Shown in pieces: positions 18,183 to 27,057 of a stretch of 64,000 bases of DNA (positions within the stretch are counted from its first letter, which is position 1; the number at the start of each line of letters is the position of its first letter). The translations under genes were made by a program, and so were the position numbers. The DNA is from Acidibrevibacterium fodinaquatile (GTDB lineage Bacteria; Pseudomonadota; Alphaproteobacteria; Acetobacterales; Acetobacteraceae). The stretch is taken from the NCBI RefSeq assembly GCF_003352165.1, contig NZ_CP029176.1, positions 2,921,501-2,985,500 on the forward strand, in the 5' to 3' direction. A model generated the notes under the pieces. It saw only the letters and a program-made list of their open reading frames with translations. It was not told the DNA's origin and searched no databases.

Positions 18183-18842
18183 TCAAGCCTGATCAGCCGG
18201 CCAGCCGGTATCAAGCCGGGCGGCGGCGGCCCGCAAGGCCCGCAGCGCGCAGCGGGTTTCCCGCGCCAGCGTGATCAGCGCCGGGATCTGCCGCGGATCG
18301 GCGGCGAGCGAGACGATCAGCCTTCCCAACGCGACGCCGCCGCCCGGATCGAATGCCGCGATCGCCGCCGGCGGCAGGCTGCGCCCGGCGGGATCGCCGA
18401 TCGCGCGCATGACTGCGAACGGAATGCCATGCCGCTCGGCAGCGCGCGCAACCGCGCCGCTTTCCATATCCACCGCCGCCGCGCCGAAGGCTGCAAACAG
18501 GCGGGCTTTGGCGGCACGTTCGCCGACGATGCCGGGGCTTGCGAGCATCGCCACGGCGTTCGCCCCGCCAAGTGCTGCGGTCAGGGCCGGGTCGGTGGCA
18601 AAACGTTCCCCATCCGGTGTCACCACCGCCTCCGGCACGACCAACGCCCCTGGGAGACGGGCGGGGTCGAGCCCGCCGGCGATCCCGAAGCTGATCAGCG
18701 CGGACGCCTCGTCCGCCAGCCTCTCGGCGCTCGCGGCACCGATCCCAATCGCGCCAAGGCGGCGGGCAATGCGCGCCTCCGCCCGCATCCCGACGATGAA
18801 CGCGGCGCCGGTAAGGGGTTTTTCAGAAGCCGTACGCGACAC
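18183..18842 (-). CDS. hpnG: Hopanoid-associated nucleoside phosphorylase HpnG
   Basis: A 219-residue PNP/UDP-phosphorylase-fold protein with ISFGIAGGLDP, the VDMESGAVARAAERHGIPF signature and the RAIGDPAG loop. HpnG removes adenine from adenosylhopane to give ribosyl-hopane on the route to extended C35 hopanoids. The first beta-strand (FIVGMRAEARIARRLG) requires a start upstream of the internal ATG, so the GTG at 18842 is chosen, overlapping the end of shc by 20 nt. Its substrate is made by HpnH, which is not encoded in this window. Confidence 0.88.
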   Translation of the reverse strand: MSRTASEKPLTGAAFIVGMRAEARIARRLGAIGIGAASAERLADEASALISFGIAGGLDPARLPGALVVPEAVVTPDGERFATDPALTAALGGANAVAMLASPGIVGERAAKARLFAAFGAAAVDMESGAVARAAERHGIPFAVMRAIGDPAGRSLPPAAIAAFDPGGGVALGRLIVSLAADPRQIPALITLARETRCALRALRAAAARLDTGWPADQA

Positions 18843-20757
18843 GGCGCTGGTTGCGGTGGCGAAGGGCCTTGAAGCGAGCGAGCGCGAGCTGCGGGAAATA
18901 TTGCTTGTAGCCATGGTAGCGGAGGTAAAAAACGCGCGGGAAACCGACCGCGTTATAGGGCTGCTCGACCCATTCGCCGTTTTCCTGCTGCGCGGCGGCC
19001 AGCCAGGCGATGCCGCGCGCAACCGCCGGGTGATCGGCCCTGCCCGCCGCCATCAGCCCAAGCAGCGCCCAGGCGGTGTGGGACGGCGTGCTCACTTTGT
19101 AGCGCCCCGGCGGCGCCCCGGCATAGGTTTCCTCATCCTCGCCCCAGCCGCCATCGTCGCGCTGGGTCGCCAGCAGAAAGGCGACGGCACGTTCGATCGC
19201 CGGATCGTCATGCGGCAGACCAGCGGCGTTGAGCGCGCAAAGCACCGACCAGGTGCCATAGATGTAATTGGTCCCCCAGCGCCCGAACCAGCTGCCATCC
19301 TTCTCCTGCTCGGCACGCAGCCAGGCGATCGCGCGGGCGAGCACCGGGTCGGCGGCATCCATCCCGGTCTGCGCGAGGAAGGAGACGCAGCGCGCGGTGA
19401 CGTCGGCGGTCGGCGGGTCGAGCAGCGCCCCATGATCGGCGAACGGGATATGGTTCAGGAACTGGTGGTCGTTATCGGCATCGAACGCTCCCCAGCCGCC
19501 GCCCCGGCATTGCAGGCCGATGATCCATTCGCGCGCGCGCGCGATGGCGGCGGCGTGGGCGGGATCGCCGCTTCGATGCAACAGCATGCCGACGACGGCG
19601 GTGTCATCGACATCCGGGTAATGCGGATTGGCATATTGAAACGCCCAGCCACCGGGGCGAACCCCCGGCCTTGCCATCGCCCAGTCACCGACGACATCGG
19701 TGATCTGGCGGGCGGCGAGCCAGTCGCAGGCGGCTTTGAGGCGCGGGTGATCGGCGCCCTCGGTTTCGGCGAGCGCGTGGCCGGCGAGCGCGGTATCCCA
19801 GATCGGCGAGACGCAGGGCTGGCAATAGGCGCGCTCGGCGCCGATGACGAGAAGCTTCCGCACCGCTTGCCAGGCGATCGCGGCATCAGGATGGTCGGGG
19901 GGGGTGCCGAGCGCGTCGAACATCATCACGCTGTTGGCGATCGCGGGATAAATCGCCCCGAGCCCGTCCTCGCCATTGAGACGCTCGCGGACAAAGGCGA
20001 CCGCGCGCCTGATCGAGATGTCACGAAACCGCGCCGGCACCAGCGGGTCGAGAACGCGGAGCACAGTATCGAGCCCCTTGAAAAACCGCCCCCACAGCGA
20101 GCGATAAGGGCCACGGATCCAATCTTTGACCTGCTCGGGCGGGGTTACGAATAATTCCTGGACCCTGACGCCGCGCGGGTTACGCGCCCGCGGTTTTTTC
20201 GCCATGAGCACGAGGAGCGGCACAATGACGGTGCGCGACCAGTAGGAGACGCGCCAGAGATTGATCGGGAACCAGCGCGGCGCGATCATCAGCTCGGCCG
20301 GCATCACCGGCACCGCGCGCCATGGCACTTCACCGAATAGCGCGAGTTGGACGCGGGTGAAGACATTTGCCCGCGCCGCGCCGCCGGCGGCGAGGATGGC
20401 GGCGCGTGCCCGCGCCATGTGCGGTGCCTCGGGCGCATCGCCGATCGCTTTCAGGGCAAAATAGGCCTTCACGCTCGCCGAGAGATCGAAGCCGCCATCG
20501 TGAAACAGCGGCCAGCCGCCGTGATCGCCCTGAATTTCGCGCAAGTAAACGCCGATTTTTGCTTCCAGCGCGGGCTCGATGCGATCGAGATAATGTTCGA
20601 GCAGGACATATTCCGCTGGGATCGTGGCATCGGCCTCCAGCTCATAGACGAAATGCCCGTCCGGGTTCTGGCGCGCAGCCAGCGCCGACGCGCCGCGGGC
20701 GATGGCGTCGGCAAGGTCAGCGGAGGGGGTTTGCGGCAGCTCAGTGTCGCGCGGCAT
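18823..20757 (-). CDS. shc: Squalene-hopene cyclase
   Basis: A 644-residue terpene cyclase that folds squalene into hopene/diplopterol at the membrane. The catalytic DXDD motif is present as DVDDTA at residues 382-385. Repeated QW motifs are visible, such as QNPDGHFVYELE, EKDGSWFGRWG and QRDDGGWGEDEE, and a C-terminal LRYHGYKQYFP. Length is normal for the family. The ATG at 20757 overlaps hpnE by 17 nt. It is the key enzyme of the surrounding hpn operon (also called hpnF). Confidence 0.96.
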   Translation of the reverse strand: MPRDTELPQTPSADLADAIARGASALAARQNPDGHFVYELEADATIPAEYVLLEHYLDRIEPALEAKIGVYLREIQGDHGGWPLFHDGGFDLSASVKAYFALKAIGDAPEAPHMARARAAILAAGGAARANVFTRVQLALFGEVPWRAVPVMPAELMIAPRWFPINLWRVSYWSRTVIVPLLVLMAKKPRARNPRGVRVQELFVTPPEQVKDWIRGPYRSLWGRFFKGLDTVLRVLDPLVPARFRDISIRRAVAFVRERLNGEDGLGAIYPAIANSVMMFDALGTPPDHPDAAIAWQAVRKLLVIGAERAYCQPCVSPIWDTALAGHALAETEGADHPRLKAACDWLAARQITDVVGDWAMARPGVRPGGWAFQYANPHYPDVDDTAVVGMLLHRSGDPAHAAAIARAREWIIGLQCRGGGWGAFDADNDHQFLNHIPFADHGALLDPPTADVTARCVSFLAQTGMDAADPVLARAIAWLRAEQEKDGSWFGRWGTNYIYGTWSVLCALNAAGLPHDDPAIERAVAFLLATQRDDGGWGEDEETYAGAPPGRYKVSTPSHTAWALLGLMAAGRADHPAVARGIAWLAAAQQENGEWVEQPYNAVGFPRVFYLRYHGYKQYFPQLALARFKALRHRNQRRVAYGF

Positions 20758-22012
20758 GGCGGAGAACCCTCTCGATAATCCCCTGGGCGGCAAGATTGCC
20801 CGACCTGATCGCACCTTCGATCGTCGCCGGCAAGCCGGTCGCCGTCCAGTCGCCGGCGAGCAGGAGGTTGGCGAGCCCGGTTTCTGGCCCGGGGCGGCGG
20901 CGGTTCTGCTCGGGGCTCGCGAGAAACGTCGCCCGCCGCTCGCGCACGAGACGCCAGGGGGGGAGGCATGGCGGGATCGCGCCGGCAACGCCGAGCACCG
21001 CCGCGACATCGCCCCAAACCGCTTCGGCGAGGGTCTCGGGCGGCGTGTCGGCGAAGCGATTGGCGGCGCTGATGGTGACGGAGACGATGCCGGGTTTGAC
21101 GAACACCCATTCCGCGACCCCGCCGATCACCCCCCAGAACCCAGCCGGGCCGGGATCGGCATGGAGGCGAAAATGAAGATTGAGGATCATCTCGAAGGCG
21201 TCGGGGACCGTGAGGCCGGGCAGGAGCTCGGCGGCGATCCATGGCGGCACCGCGAGCACCACCTGGTCACCGGGGGCGAAGTCCGCCGGCCCGGCGGTGG
21301 TCGCGATCGCTCCGACGGCGCCGTCTCGGGTGGTGAGGGCGGTCACGCGGCGGGCGAGAAAAATCTCGCTGCCGCCGGCCGCCAACGCGGCGAGCGCCGG
21401 GTCGATGAAACTCTCCGAGAGACCATCGCGCGGGAAGGCCGGGATGCAGGCAGCCCCACCGCGGGCCAGCGTCTCGCCGACCACCGCGCCGAGCAGTGAA
21501 GCCGAGCCGATCTCCGGCATCGTATTGAGCGCGGCGATCGCAAGCGGCGTGATCAGTCGCAGCGCGAGTGCCGGCGCGAGCGGCAGATCGGCGACCCGCG
21601 TTTCGCCGCGCGCGCGAAGCACATGGCGGAGCGCGAGGTAATCACCGGGGCTTGTGCCGGGGACGCGCCGGCTCGGGGCAAAAATCCACCACGGCAGGCG
21701 CGAGCGGCCGGGGCGGAGCTGCCAGCGCGTGCCATCGGCGCGGTCGAAAAACGGAAAAATCGGCGCAGGCGGCCCGGCCAACGTCGCCTCCGTGCCGAGG
21801 CGGCGAAGATAGGCATAGGCGGCGCGGTTGCCTGAGAGCAGAAGATGATTGCCGTTATCGATCCGCGCCCCGAGCTGGCGATCGAAATAGGAGCGGCAGC
21901 GCCCACCCGCCGCCGGCCCGGCCTCGTAAAGCGCAACGCGCAGGCCGGCGTCCGTAAGGGCGAGGCTGGCGGCAAGCCCGGCGAGCCCGGCACCAATGAC
22001 ATGCACCCGCAT
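20741..22012 (-). CDS. hpnE: Hydroxysqualene dehydroxylase HpnE
   Basis: A 423-residue FAD-dependent amine-oxidase-family protein. The dinucleotide-binding motif VIGAGLAGLAASLAL lies at the extreme N-terminus, followed by GGRCRSYFD and a C-terminal FAD motif LLLAGDWTATGLPATIEGA. HpnE reductively removes the hydroxyl of hydroxysqualene to yield squalene, acting after HpnD and HpnC. The ATG at 22012 abuts the hpnD stop (TGATG). Confidence 0.93.
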   Translation of the reverse strand: MRVHVIGAGLAGLAASLALTDAGLRVALYEAGPAAGGRCRSYFDRQLGARIDNGNHLLLSGNRAAYAYLRRLGTEATLAGPPAPIFPFFDRADGTRWQLRPGRSRLPWWIFAPSRRVPGTSPGDYLALRHVLRARGETRVADLPLAPALALRLITPLAIAALNTMPEIGSASLLGAVVGETLARGGAACIPAFPRDGLSESFIDPALAALAAGGSEIFLARRVTALTTRDGAVGAIATTAGPADFAPGDQVVLAVPPWIAAELLPGLTVPDAFEMILNLHFRLHADPGPAGFWGVIGGVAEWVFVKPGIVSVTISAANRFADTPPETLAEAVWGDVAAVLGVAGAIPPCLPPWRLVRERRATFLASPEQNRRRPGPETGLANLLLAGDWTATGLPATIEGAIRSGNLAAQGIIERVLRHAARH

Positions 22013-22866
22013 CAGAGCACACCGTAGCGGCAAGCGAGCCAGAGCTTTTGCCACTTGCCGAGCTTGACCGGCGTCTCCAAGCGCTGCCAGCCGCGCTGGC
22101 GCAAGGCCGCGAGGAGGGCGGCATAGGTCGCGCCCATCAGCCGCGCCGGGCGCATCGCGCGGCGGTCGCACGCCGCCATCGCCTGGTCGGCCGCGCGAAA
22201 ATAGGCCGCCGCGCGCTCGGCGATGCGATCGCAGACCGCACCGAGCCCAGGGGCGGTGAGCGCCCGTTGTGGATCGCGCGGCACCCCCGCCGCGTCGAGC
22301 CATTCCGCGGGCAAATAAAGCCGCCCGCGCGCCGCGTCCTCGGCGAGATCGCGAAGGATGTTGGTGAGCTGCAAGGCCCGCCCGAGAGCGAGCGCAACCG
22401 CATCGGCTTTGGCCGAGGAATCGCCAAACGCGCGCACCGAAAGCCGCCCGACGGCGACCGCGACGCGATCGCAATAGAGATCGAGGGTCGCAAGATCAGG
22501 CGCGATGATCGGCGCGCCCGCGTCCATTTCCATCCCGTCGATGATGGCGAGAAAATCATCCTGGCGCAGCGCGAAACGCCGCGTCGCCGCCGCCAGCACG
22601 CGGCTGATCGCGTTATCGCCGCGGCCGTCGGCGAAGCCGGCGACGCGCCGGCGCCAGAGCGCGAGCGCCGCGTTCTTCGCGGCAAGTTCGCCGGGCTCGT
22701 CGGCGATGTCATCGACCTCGCGGCAAAACGCGTAAATGCCATACATCGCCGCCCGTCGCTCGGGCGCAAGCACGCGCATGCCGTGATAAAACGAGGTGCC
22801 GGCGGCGCGCACGGCGTCCGTCACCGCGGCGAGATCGGCGGGATCGAGCCCGAGCGGCGTGGTCAT
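22012..22866 (-). CDS. hpnD: Presqualene diphosphate synthase HpnD
   Basis: A 284-residue member of the trans-isoprenyl diphosphate synthase (squalene/phytoene synthase) family. The first aspartate-rich motif reads YAFCREVDDIADEP and the second lies in LGRALQLTNILRDLAEDAARG. HpnD condenses two farnesyl diphosphates to presqualene diphosphate. It overlaps hpnC by 4 nt and hpnE by 1 nt, consistent with tight coupling of the three squalene-forming enzymes. Confidence 0.93.
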   Translation of the reverse strand: MTTPLGLDPADLAAVTDAVRAAGTSFYHGMRVLAPERRAAMYGIYAFCREVDDIADEPGELAAKNAALALWRRRVAGFADGRGDNAISRVLAAATRRFALRQDDFLAIIDGMEMDAGAPIIAPDLATLDLYCDRVAVAVGRLSVRAFGDSSAKADAVALALGRALQLTNILRDLAEDAARGRLYLPAEWLDAAGVPRDPQRALTAPGLGAVCDRIAERAAAYFRAADQAMAACDRRAMRPARLMGATYAALLAALRQRGWQRLETPVKLGKWQKLWLACRYGVL

Positions 22867-23699
22867 GGCAAGAAGCGGAGCGCGCCGAACGCGGCGGCGG
22901 CGATGTCGAATTTGCCGAGCGCAACGCGCTCTGCGAGCGGATCGCCGGCGGCAAGCCGCGCGCTCAGGCGGCGCGCAAGCCCGACGATCACCGCCGTTTC
23001 CAGCCGCAGCCGACGCGCCCGCACCGTGCCCGGCAAGCGTGCCGCGAGCGGCATGAGCAGCGCGACCTCGACGAGCAAAGCATCGAACACGCGGCGTAGC
23101 GCCGGGCTCGCGCGCGGGGCTGCGAGATCGCTGACGGCGGCACCCTCTGCGCCGAGCAGATCCGCCGGCAGATAGCAACGATCGAGCGCCGCCAAATCCT
23201 TGGCGCAATCCTGCAAATGGTTCAGCACCTGCAAAATGACGCAGAGCGCGTCAGACGGCGGATACGTCGCTTCCTCTTCGCCATGGAGATCGAGCACGTG
23301 CCGCCCGACCGGCATCGCCGAGAACGCGCAATAATCGTAAAGCTCTTCCCAGCTCGCATAGCGCCGCTTGGTCGCATCCTGGCGGAACGCGTGCAGGAGA
23401 TCGCAGGCGTGGCGCGGCGTGACGCCGGTTGCCGCGAGGCTCGCGCGAAGCCGCGCCGCCGAGGGCGCGGCGCCATCGCCGAGACGGCCGAGCAGCACTT
23501 CCTCCATCGCGTCGAGCCGGGCGAGTTTTTCCTCCGGCGGCAAGCGCGGATGATCGGCGATGTCATCGGCGTTGCGCGCGAAGGCGTAAAACGCATGCAC
23601 ATGGTGGCGGAGATCGGGACGGATCAGAAAGGAGCCGACCGGGAAATTCTCATCCCCGCGATCCTTCCCCGACCACGCCTCGACGCCGGCGACACTCAT
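22863..23699 (-). CDS. hpnC: Hydroxysqualene synthase HpnC
   Basis: A 278-residue squalene/phytoene synthase-family protein that starts with the HpnC-typical GDENFPVGSFLI. The first Asp-rich motif is YAFARNADDIADHP; the second lies in VILQVLNHLQDCAKDLAALD. HpnC converts presqualene diphosphate to hydroxysqualene. Together HpnC, HpnD and HpnE replace a single squalene synthase. The ATG at 23699 overlaps the end of hpnB by 4 nt. Confidence 0.93.
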   Translation of the reverse strand: MSVAGVEAWSGKDRGDENFPVGSFLIRPDLRHHVHAFYAFARNADDIADHPRLPPEEKLARLDAMEEVLLGRLGDGAAPSAARLRASLAATGVTPRHACDLLHAFRQDATKRRYASWEELYDYCAFSAMPVGRHVLDLHGEEEATYPPSDALCVILQVLNHLQDCAKDLAALDRCYLPADLLGAEGAAVSDLAAPRASPALRRVFDALLVEVALLMPLAARLPGTVRARRLRLETAVIVGLARRLSARLAAGDPLAERVALGKFDIAAAAFGALRFLP

Positions 23700-24814
23700 G
23701 CCGGGCCCGCCCCGTAAGCGCGCGCTTTCCACGCGACACCCCGCCCGCGCGCATGGTTGACCGCGGCCGCGATCGTTGCCGCCATGTAGAACGCTGCGAT
23801 CAGCGGCAGGGCCAGCGCCCAAAGCGGCGCGCGGCCAAAACGGCGGAGCGTCGGCAGATAGGCGCTCATGCCGGCGAGCCAGCCGAAGGCGCCGAGAAGC
23901 CGCGGCACGCCATGGCCCAGCAGGGCGAGCGCCGGCGGCGCGAGCCAGACCAAAGCCATCGCCAAGGTCGTCGCTGCGAGCAGCAGCCAGGAAAAGCGAA
24001 GCTGGACGAACGCGGTGCGGGTGATCATGCGCCAGATATCGCCGAGGCCGGGATAGGGGCGCAAGCTCTCGGCGAGAACCCCATGGCCGAGCCAGATCCG
24101 CCCGCCCACCTTGACGTGCCGGGCCAGCGTGACATCGTCGATCAACGCGCCCCTGATCCGCGCGATGCCGCCGATCCGCGCCAGCGCGCGGGCACGGATC
24201 AAGACGCTGCCACCGGCCGCCGCCGCCGTCGCGCAAAGCGGATCATTCACCCGGGCGAAGGGGTAGAGCATCTGAAAAAAGAACACGAAGGCCGGCACCA
24301 AAGCGCGCTCGGAAAAACTCTGGCAGCGGAGCCGCACCATTTCCGAAACCATATCGAGCCGGCCCGCTTCGAGCTTGGCGGCCAGCGCCGAAAGATGGCC
24401 CGGCGCGTGGCGGATATCGGCGTCGGTGAAAAAGAGCAGCGGCGTCTGGCTGGCCGCAACGCCTTGCGCCAGCGCCCAGAGCTTGCCGCTCCAGCCCGCC
24501 GGGCGCGTTGCCCCCGCGATCACCGTCAGACGCTGATCGGCGAGCGCACGGGCGCGGGCGGCGGTGTCATCGCTGCTCTCGTCATCGACCAGGATCACCG
24601 AAAACCGCGGATAATCCTGCGCGAGCAAGGAGGCGAGGGTCTCCGTGATCACCGCTGCCTCGTTGCGCGCCGGCACGATCACGGTGATCGCCGGGGGCTC
24701 GGCGAGCGGCCTCGGCGGCGGCGCGAGAATCGGCCCCGCCTGCCAGAAGCGGCCGTGAAAAAACAGCAGATAGACCCAGATCACAGCGGACAACGCCGCA
24801 ATGGTGCCGATCAT
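23696..24814 (-). CDS. hpnB: Hopanoid-associated glycosyltransferase HpnB
   Basis: A 372-residue family 2 glycosyltransferase. An N-terminal membrane helix is followed by the GT-A core with ITVIVPARNEAAVI, VILVDDESSDDT, FFTDADIRH and a RGALIDDVTLARHV segment, and then 2-3 C-terminal membrane helices. HpnB accompanies hopanoid clusters and is inferred to modify the hopanoid head group; its exact substrate is not established. The ATG at 24814 overlaps hpnA by 4 nt (ATGA). Confidence 0.9.
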   Translation of the reverse strand: MIGTIAALSAVIWVYLLFFHGRFWQAGPILAPPPRPLAEPPAITVIVPARNEAAVITETLASLLAQDYPRFSVILVDDESSDDTAARARALADQRLTVIAGATRPAGWSGKLWALAQGVAASQTPLLFFTDADIRHAPGHLSALAAKLEAGRLDMVSEMVRLRCQSFSERALVPAFVFFFQMLYPFARVNDPLCATAAAAGGSVLIRARALARIGGIARIRGALIDDVTLARHVKVGGRIWLGHGVLAESLRPYPGLGDIWRMITRTAFVQLRFSWLLLAATTLAMALVWLAPPALALLGHGVPRLLGAFGWLAGMSAYLPTLRRFGRAPLWALALPLIAAFYMAATIAAAVNHARGRGVAWKARAYGAGPA

Positions 24815-25836
24815 GCCGACCGGCGTGCCTTGGCCGGGCGCAATTTGCCGCTGGCGCGAAACCAAGCGATCGCATCGGCAAGCGCCGCCTCGGCCGGGCG
24901 CGGCCGATAGCCGAGCCCCTCGATCGCCTTGGCCGAGGAGAAATACATCGGCGTTCGCGCCATGCGCAGATGTTCGCGCGTCACCAAGGGCGGAATGCCG
25001 AAGGCGCGCGCCAACCCCTCGCAGGCCAGCGCGACCGGCCACAGCATCCCCTCGGACAGCTTGAAGCGGGGTGGGCGCGTGCCGGCCAGGCGCGCCGCCC
25101 GCGCAAAAATATCGCCGAGCTTCATATTCTCGCCGCCGAGAATGTAGCGCTCGCCGATCACGCCGCGTTCGAGCGCCAGAAGATGGCCCTCGGCGACATC
25201 GTCGACATGCACGATATTGAGGCCGGTTTCGAGATAGCCCGGCATGCGCCCGGCGGCGGCATCGAGGATCATGCGCCCGGTCGGCGTCGGCTTGATGTCG
25301 CGCGGGCCGACCGGGGTCGAGGGATTGACGATCACCGCCGGCAGCCCCTCCTCGCGCACCATCGCCAGCACCGCCTGCTCGGCGAGATATTTCGAACGCT
25401 TATAAGGGCCGATGATCTCGGCCTCGATGACCGGGGTTGTCTCATCGGCGGGGGACCCATCCCGGGTATGGCCGAGGGCGGCGACGCTGCTGCAATAGAC
25501 GATGCGCTCGACCCCGGCCTGCTGGGCGGCCCGCATCAGCGCCCGCGTGCCCTCGACATTGACCCGCATCATGCTCGCCGGGTCTGGCACCCAGAGCCGG
25601 TAATCGGCCGCGACATGAAAGAGATAACGGCAGCCGGCAACGCCCCGCGCAAGGCTCGCCGGATCTTCGAGATCGCCGGTGACGGGCTCGAGCGCGAGCC
25701 CGGCGATATTATCGCGCGGGCTTCCCGGGCGCGCCAGCGCCCGCACGGCAAAGCCCCGCGCAATCAGCGCACGCGCCACCGCGGCGCCGACGAAACCGGT
25801 CGCGCCGGTCAGAAAAACCGCGTCCGCAGCGCTCAT
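24811..25836 (-). CDS. hpnA: Hopanoid-associated sugar epimerase HpnA
   Basis: A 341-residue extended SDR with the NAD(P) motif TGATGFVGAAVARAL at the N-terminus, VYCSSVAALG supplying the catalytic Ser, and the YxxxK pair in YKRSKYLAE. HpnA is the first gene of the hopanoid operon; its role is inferred to be sugar-nucleotide or head-group modification. The ATG at 25836 is preceded by a tandem repeat carrying two purine-rich ribosome-site cores. Confidence 0.92.
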   Translation of the reverse strand: MSAADAVFLTGATGFVGAAVARALIARGFAVRALARPGSPRDNIAGLALEPVTGDLEDPASLARGVAGCRYLFHVAADYRLWVPDPASMMRVNVEGTRALMRAAQQAGVERIVYCSSVAALGHTRDGSPADETTPVIEAEIIGPYKRSKYLAEQAVLAMVREEGLPAVIVNPSTPVGPRDIKPTPTGRMILDAAAGRMPGYLETGLNIVHVDDVAEGHLLALERGVIGERYILGGENMKLGDIFARAARLAGTRPPRFKLSEGMLWPVALACEGLARAFGIPPLVTREHLRMARTPMYFSSAKAIEGLGYRPRPAEAALADAIAWFRASGKLRPAKARRSA

Positions 25837-25842
25837 TTCGTC

Positions 25843-25860
25843 TTATTCCTCTTATTCCTC
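25843..25860 (-). promoter_or_regulatory. Tandemly duplicated ribosome-binding region of hpnA
   Basis: On the minus strand GAGGAATAA occurs twice in direct tandem (25860-25852 and 25851-25843), ending 6 nt before the hpnA ATG. Either copy offers an AGGA core; the proximal one has the better spacing. Confidence 0.6.
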
Positions 25861-26000
25861 ACGCTCTTTAGACACTCTCCAGCGCGGCGCCGTGGCCGTG
25901 CCCCGCGTGCCACGCTCATCTCTTACTAGATCGCGGCCCTTCCTCAAACAGCGGCGCCGGTGTAGGGGCTCTCGGCATTTTCTGACAGAGACCGGTTCGC

Positions 26001-26966
26001 GTGAAAAAATTTTCGGTTCTCCTCGCCCTCGTGGGCCTCGCGCTGGGCACGCTGCTGATCGGCTGGTTCGGCGCCGGCGGCGTCTTCGGCGCCGCGTTCG
26101 CGCTCGGCTGGGTCGGGTTCTTCTGGCTGGTTTTGTGTCAGCTCGGGATTTTGGCGTGGCTCGGTTTGGCATGGCGGACGCTTTTGCGCACGGGATCACC
26201 GCTGACCTATGTCTGGGGGCGAATGGTGCGCGATTCCGCCGGGAATTTGCTGCCATTCTCGCAGATGGGCGGCTTCATTTTCGGCGCCCGCGCGATCACG
26301 CTGCACGGCGTTTCGGCGCGCCGCGCGGTCGCCTCGACGCTTGTCGACGTCGCCATCGAATTTCTCGCGCAGATGGCCTTCGCCGGTGTCGGCCTCGTCA
26401 TTCTCATCCTGCGCGTTCCCAACTCCGCCCTGGTCTGGCCGCTGGCGATCGGGCTCGCGCTCGCGGTGATCGGCGGCGCCGCCTTCATTGCGCTCCAGCA
26501 AGGGGTGGGGGCGATCTTCCGCGCCCTCACCGAGCGGATTTCCGCCGGCTGGCTGCGCCGCCAAACGGCACGCATCGGTGCGCTGGAAGGCGAACTGAGC
26601 GGCATCTATCAGCGGGTGCCACGGCTCGCGCTGGCCGGCTCGGTGCACTTCATCGGCTGGATCTATGCCGGTCTCACGACCTGGCTCGCGCTTCATCTCC
26701 TGGGTTCTGCGATCGATGTCGCGAGCGCGATCGCGCTCGAAGCGATTTTACAAGCCGGGCTCAATTTCGCGGTACTCGTTCCCGGCTATCTCGGCGTGCA
26801 GGAAGCAGCGCTCGCCGCGATCGGCGCGCTGTTTGGCGTCGCGCCTGAGGTCACTCTCGCTTTCTCGCTGATCCGCCGCGCGCGCGATATCGCGATCGGG
26901 GTGCCGGTGCTGCTGCTGTGGCAGGCGTTCGAGGCGCGGCGGGTGCGCGAAACCTTGCTCTCCTGA
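26001..26966 (+). CDS. hpnL: Hopanoid-associated integral membrane protein HpnL
   Basis: A 321-residue polytopic protein of the lysylphosphatidylglycerol synthase/UPF0104-like membrane family. It contains the HpnL-type segments NLLPFSQMGGFIFGARAITL and FAVLVPGYLGVQEAALAAIG and about seven to eight hydrophobic helices. HpnL genes recur next to hopanoid clusters and are thought to help hopanoid transport or membrane placement, not synthesis. The start is GTG at 26001. It is divergent from hpnA, with 164 nt between them that contain no clear promoter match. Confidence 0.85.
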   Translation: MKKFSVLLALVGLALGTLLIGWFGAGGVFGAAFALGWVGFFWLVLCQLGILAWLGLAWRTLLRTGSPLTYVWGRMVRDSAGNLLPFSQMGGFIFGARAITLHGVSARRAVASTLVDVAIEFLAQMAFAGVGLVILILRVPNSALVWPLAIGLALAVIGGAAFIALQQGVGAIFRALTERISAGWLRRQTARIGALEGELSGIYQRVPRLALAGSVHFIGWIYAGLTTWLALHLLGSAIDVASAIALEAILQAGLNFAVLVPGYLGVQEAALAAIGALFGVAPEVTLAFSLIRRARDIAIGVPVLLLWQAFEARRVRETLLS

Positions 26967-27013
26967 ATTCACAGAGGCGCTTGCCGCGCCGCCGCCTCGC
27001 TCCTACGAAGGCA

Positions 27014-27030
27014 CGATCGCATAACGATCG
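27014..27030. promoter_or_regulatory. Inverted/direct CGATCG pair upstream of prpD
   Basis: CGATCG occurs at 27014-27019 and 27025-27030, separated by CATAA, 27 nt before the prpD start. Each half is itself palindromic, so it could be an operator or a small hairpin in the leader. CGATCG is common in this GC-rich DNA, so chance is possible. Confidence 0.3.
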
Positions 27031-27057
27031 AGACGTGTCATCAAGGAGGAGCCCCGC

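Noticed and set aside
18271-20154. 627-codon plus-strand open frame
   Set aside because: Antisense to shc/hpnG with low-complexity Ala/Arg/Pro/Gly composition typical of shadow frames.
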